Below, piece after piece: positions 61,081-64,000 of a stretch of 64,000 nucleotides of DNA; position 1 is the first letter of the stretch; every line of letters starts with the position of its first letter. The notes below the pieces were generated by a model that saw only the letters and a program-made list of their open reading frames with translations, searched no databases and was not told the DNA's origin. The stretch comes from Fidelibacterota bacterium UBA6531. GTDB taxonomy: Bacteria > Fidelibacterota > Marinisomatia > Marinisomatales > TCS55. The position numbers and the translations under genes were made by a program. The stretch spans positions 12,286 through 76,285 of the forward strand of contig DJKX01000068.1 of the NCBI GenBank assembly GCA_002436185.1. The letters run 5' to 3'.

Positions 61081-63081
61081 ATGCCCTTAAAGTTCATGCA
61101 TTCCCGACGATTGAAATACTTGTTGGGAACATTAATCATCTCATGGTTTTTTTTTATTGTACTTCGGATCGTGTTCTATTTTCTGTTTAACGATCCAGCC
61201 GCAGAAACAAGTGAAAATGAAATAAAACGTGCATTTTGGATGGGCGCTCGCTTTGATTTACGCTTATCTATTCTGCTGACATTTCCGATCCTGATTCTAT
61301 CTATGCTACCCGTGATCAATATGGGCCGTTCTTCCAGAGTACGATGTGTTGGAAAATGGATTTACGGGATCTTGATCATAGGCACTGTATTTTTTTATGC
61401 TGCTGATTTTGGCCACTATGCATATCTCCAGCAACGAGCAGATGTCACAGCAATAAGCTTGTTAGAAAATCCATTAATCTCTGCTCAAATGGTCTGGGAG
61501 AGTTATCCGGCCGTTTGGTTTATGATTATCATCGTCGGGATTTGTGTAGCGTGGATCAAGCTACATAATTCTCTTATGAATTCCACATTAGCATGTCCAC
61601 CAAAGTATAGAGAACTATCTCATAAGGTTCTTGGTGTGTTATTTGGCGGAATGATCTATTTTTTCAGTTTGTGGGGCACGTTCGCCCAGTACGCTCTTTT
61701 CTGGAGTGATGCCTTTTTCAGCCGCGATCCATTCGTATCAGCACTAGCCCTGAATCCGGTATTGTATTTTTATGATACCACAACTTTCAGCGAATTGGAT
61801 TTTGATGAAGAAAAGGTTCGTGAATATTATCCCATGATGTCAGAATGGCTTGGCGTAGACAGCCCCAATGCAGAAGATTTGAATTTCGTCCGATCAGTAC
61901 AGTCTGATTTGGAAAGTGAAAGGCCTTCAAACATTGTAATCATTTTTATGGAATCAGTGGGGCTCAATCGCATGGGTTTGATGGGGAACCCATTTGATCC
62001 AACACCCACGTTGGATCAATTAGCTAACAATGGATTATTTTTCCCCAATTTCTATGTGCCGTGGGTGAGCACTTCCCGGTCTGTTTTTACCATGGTTACC
62101 GGCATTCCGGATGTGGCGCGGTTCAAGACATCTTCGCGCAATCCACTCATCCGCGATCAGTACAGCATTATTTCTCAATTTATAGATCATGATAAATATT
62201 ATATGATCGGCGGCAGTGCCAGCTGGGCCAATATTCGCAGTCTAATTACATACAACCTGAAGGATATGGATCTCATCGAACTTGGGGATTTTGATCGGCC
62301 ACGTGTAGATGTGTGGGGTATATCTGACTTGGACCTTTTTCGCGAAGCCAACGATCAATTCTCCCAACATGACCCGGAGAAACCCTTTTTCGCCATCATC
62401 CAGACAGCGGGAAACCATCGTCCGTATTCCATACCGGATGACAATGCAGGATTCGAGATCATAGAAAAAGATGAGGGTGCATTACGGAAAGCCGGATTTA
62501 AATCTTCGGGGCAATATAACGCAATGAGGTTTTTGGATCATTCCATCGGGAAGTTCATGGAAATGGCCAAAACAGAAGACTATTTTGAAAACACTATATT
62601 TGTACTCTTTGGGGATCACGGCAACGCTGATCCCCAAGCGGAGCATATGCCAGTGGATGACTATGCGCTTCGTCTCCGTTCTTACAATGTACCGTTTATT
62701 ATTTATGGTCCGGGTTTGGGTATAGATCATGGCACTATTGGAACGGTCTGCGGACTGCCTGACCTGCTGCCGACCATCGCCGGATTAAGCAGAATTGATT
62801 ATACCAATAAGACATTGGGAAGGGATGTATTAAAAAATGAAAATGGTATGGCCTTTGTAGTGAATAAAAAGATCTCCCCCAGCAGTTATGGTGTATTAGA
62901 TAGTGATTACTATCTGCGGATCTTTCGCAATGGTTCCGGGATGGAATTTCATGATCTCAACAGCCCCGACCCTGCAAAAGATGTTTTATTTGAAAAAGAG
63001 GAATTGATTACTCATTATGAGAGGATGACATTGGGTATCCTCGAGACAGCGAAATATATGTTATATCACAACCGGAATTAA
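61081..63081 (+). CDS. LTA synthase-like sulfatase-fold membrane enzyme
   Basis: The 666-residue protein has about five N-terminal membrane helices (to residue ~200) including 'RAFWMGARFDLRLSILLTFP', which is typical of LtaS-like proteins in diderms. An extracytoplasmic sulfatase domain contains 'NIVIIFMESVGLNRMGLMGN', 'FYVPWVSTSRSVFTMVTGIP' (nucleophile Ser/Thr region), 'IIQTAGNHRPYSIPDD' and 'FVLFGDHGNADPQ'. In Gram-negatives such enzymes add phosphoglycerol or phosphoethanolamine to lipids, glycans or osmoregulated glucans. The substrate is unknown. It starts 7 bases after the peroxiredoxin stop. Confidence 0.88.
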   Translation: MPLKFMHSRRLKYLLGTLIISWFFFIVLRIVFYFLFNDPAAETSENEIKRAFWMGARFDLRLSILLTFPILILSMLPVINMGRSSRVRCVGKWIYGILIIGTVFFYAADFGHYAYLQQRADVTAISLLENPLISAQMVWESYPAVWFMIIIVGICVAWIKLHNSLMNSTLACPPKYRELSHKVLGVLFGGMIYFFSLWGTFAQYALFWSDAFFSRDPFVSALALNPVLYFYDTTTFSELDFDEEKVREYYPMMSEWLGVDSPNAEDLNFVRSVQSDLESERPSNIVIIFMESVGLNRMGLMGNPFDPTPTLDQLANNGLFFPNFYVPWVSTSRSVFTMVTGIPDVARFKTSSRNPLIRDQYSIISQFIDHDKYYMIGGSASWANIRSLITYNLKDMDLIELGDFDRPRVDVWGISDLDLFREANDQFSQHDPEKPFFAIIQTAGNHRPYSIPDDNAGFEIIEKDEGALRKAGFKSSGQYNAMRFLDHSIGKFMEMAKTEDYFENTIFVLFGDHGNADPQAEHMPVDDYALRLRSYNVPFIIYGPGLGIDHGTIGTVCGLPDLLPTIAGLSRIDYTNKTLGRDVLKNENGMAFVVNKKISPSSYGVLDSDYYLRIFRNGSGMEFHDLNSPDPAKDVLFEKEELITHYERMTLGILETAKYMLYHNRN

Positions 63082-63785
63082 TCTATTGCCGGGGCAGCCA
63101 TAAAAGAATCAATGGGCTTTGCCACAATATCCACTGTATCCTTTTCAATATTTGCGTACCACACCATGCTCAATAGTACATATTGTCCGGTTTTTCCATG
63201 TTTCCACCTTTGGATGGTGCTGAAGCGTGTTTCTTTGATCCCTTCAGAAGACTTTAGTGTTTGCTGGTGGCGCTGTGTCCGCTGGAATTCATCGGGATGG
63301 ATCAGGTCTTCCCGATCATAACGGTGACCTACAAGATCACCCATAGAGTACCCCATGAGTTTGTTCCAATCCCCACTGATATCGGTGATCACTCCATCAG
63401 AAATATTCCCGGTCATAAATAATGATTCTGCATTTACTTTTTCAATAATATCATTCTTTCCACGGGTGGAACGTATATTGGAAATGTCCTGACGAAGTTG
63501 GGCGATCTCATTTTTCAGATGCACATTTTCAGCGATCAAATAATCAATGACTGCCCGCTGTTGTTGTACAGCATCTTTTTCTGATAACGGGGCCGGCACA
63601 GGCTGGTGTGTATGGAGCGAAGACTCCGATTGGTATTTTAGTATGTGTTTTGAAGGGATAGCGCCTGTGGTCAGCCACGTGCTCACCGCCTGAGGGGTAA
63701 CACCAAAGTATTCTGCTACCTGGTATTTATGGCGAAACCCGTGAGTGCCCATTACATCAGATATGATTTCTTGAACTGATTTCAT
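63078..63785 (-). CDS. CI-like HTH regulator fused to a PAS domain
   Basis: The 235-residue protein opens with a phage-CI-repressor-like HTH (about residues 4-52): 'YQVAEYFGVTPQAVSTWLTT' followed by 'GAIPSKHILKYQ'. A coiled coil (about 70-100) follows, then a PAS-like domain (about 118-225) containing 'FMTGNISDGVITDISGDWNK', 'LMGYSMGDLVGHRYDREDLI' and 'HPDEFQRTQ'. The combination suggests a DNA-binding regulator whose PAS domain senses a small molecule or redox state. It is divergent from the next gene, the usual layout for a local regulator. Confidence 0.85.
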   Translation of the reverse strand: MKSVQEIISDVMGTHGFRHKYQVAEYFGVTPQAVSTWLTTGAIPSKHILKYQSESSLHTHQPVPAPLSEKDAVQQQRAVIDYLIAENVHLKNEIAQLRQDISNIRSTRGKNDIIEKVNAESLFMTGNISDGVITDISGDWNKLMGYSMGDLVGHRYDREDLIHPDEFQRTQRHQQTLKSSEGIKETRFSTIQRWKHGKTGQYVLLSMVWYANIEKDTVDIVAKPIDSFMAAPAID

Positions 63786-63936
63786 AAATATAAAAATAAC
63801 TTGAAATAAATTAACAATTTATGTAATATTATTCAAGTAAAATGTATTTATTATAAAAAAACATGTTTACTTGTTTCAACACTTGTAGTGTTTTTAATGT
63901 TAACAACGCTACAAACCATATTTTAAGGAGTTAATA
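63786..63936. promoter_or_regulatory. Divergent control region with repeated ACTTG motifs
   Basis: This 151-base, very AT-rich gap separates the HTH-PAS gene from a secreted-protein gene. ACTTGAAATAA (63799-63809) and its near reverse complement TTATTCAAGT (63829-63838) form an interrupted dyad. ACTTGTTTCAA starts at 63869 and ACTTGTAG at 63881. A short dyad AACACT-TGT-AGTGTT spans 63878-63892. These are candidate binding sites for the adjacent regulator. The -10/-35 elements are not clear. Confidence 0.4.
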
Positions 63937-64000
63937 ATGAATATCAAGAATTCAGTCGGCACACTTTTTCTATTAGTTGGTGTTATTTTTGCCCAGGAAA
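63937..64000 (+). CDS. Start of a secreted or membrane protein (3' truncated by the window)
   Basis: ATG 63937 follows AAGGAG by 6 bases, one of the better ribosome binding sites here. The 21 visible residues begin 'MNIKNSVGTLFLLVGVIFAQ', a basic start, hydrophobic core and AQ junction typical of a cleaved signal peptide. The rest of the gene lies beyond the window, so no family can be named. Confidence 0.7.
   Translation, partial: MNIKNSVGTLFLLVGVIFAQE

Noticed and set aside
1..64000. tRNA, rRNA, CRISPR array, insertion sequence or prophage
   Set aside because: No cloverleaf, rRNA block, regular repeat-spacer pattern, transposase or phage structural gene was recognised; the CI-like HTH at 63078 is fused to PAS and stands without phage genes.
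1..64000. General recoding of UGA in this organism
   Set aside because: TGA is the natural stop of at least seven genes here, e.g. those ending at 16891, 19135, 20304, 28396, 38927, 40141 and 44665.

Overview
The window reads as chromosomal core sequence from a diderm, LPS-making bacterium of the Fibrobacteres-Chlorobi-Bacteroidetes (FCB) side of the tree. Candidatus Neomarinimicrobiota (SAR406/Marinimicrobia) is my best guess. The clues are a secreted protein ending in a 'YPNPFNP' type IX-like sorting domain, DUF2723/GT117 and DUF4835 proteins, a very short RpoD without region 1.1, a complete KDO supply set with lptC and lptB, and an AT-rich composition. The lineage is inferred from gene content. 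No rRNA, tRNA, CRISPR array, insertion sequence or prophage was seen, and no stretch over 300 bases lacks a gene.

Layout. 1-3.5 kb: end of a truncated gene, a minus-strand pair (cyclic-nucleotide-binding-fold protein and AI-2E-type permease), and an EnvC-like coiled-coil/LytM protein. 3.5-9.3 kb: housekeeping run holB-metG-tatD-rsmA, then rpoD-rpsU ending in a clear intrinsic terminator. 9.4-17.7 kb: a PEGA-domain orphan, a phosphohexomutase, two tandem GAPDH paralogues on the minus strand (one without its catalytic Cys), and a deoxynucleoside catabolism operon (deoC, aldehyde dehydrogenase, half-length ALDH-like protein, purine nucleoside phosphorylase). 17.7-28.4 kb: rlmD, a K+ channel paired with a CNB-fold protein, valS, DUF4139, recG, a methyltransferase and DUF1844. 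28.4-33.3 kb: DUF2723 protein, GT2 glycosyltransferase, DUF4835. 33.4-41.4 kb: cca and Yip1, then a TolC/MacA/MacB-type tripartite exporter with two separate permeases. 41.5-49.8 kb: tightly overlapping kdsB-pyrG-kdsA-kdsC, then lptC-lptB-rpoN-hflK-hflC. 49.9-57.6 kb: argF, a sorting-domain secreted protein, a minus-strand envelope set (FxLYD-like protein, HEAT lipoprotein, LpxH-like hydrolase), and a 1028-residue peptidase/propeller/barrel protein. 57.7-64 kb: radA-tgt-nudix, a selenocysteine-containing peroxiredoxin, an LTA-synthase-like sulfatase-fold enzyme, a CI-like HTH/PAS regulator, and the start of a secreted protein.

The most notable item is the peroxiredoxin at 60618-61073. An in-frame TGA replaces the peroxidatic Cys codon of the TPGCT motif, and a 6-bp hairpin with a G-containing loop lies 15 nt downstream, where a bacterial SECIS belongs. 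TGA is an ordinary stop in at least seven neighbouring genes, so general recoding does not explain it. Other points worth following are the Cys-to-Ser GAPDH paralogue, the ALDH half-protein, the 10-nt Shine-Dalgarno match in front of rpsU, a 34-nt perfect palindrome between hflC and argF, and repeated ACTTG motifs beside the CI-like regulator.
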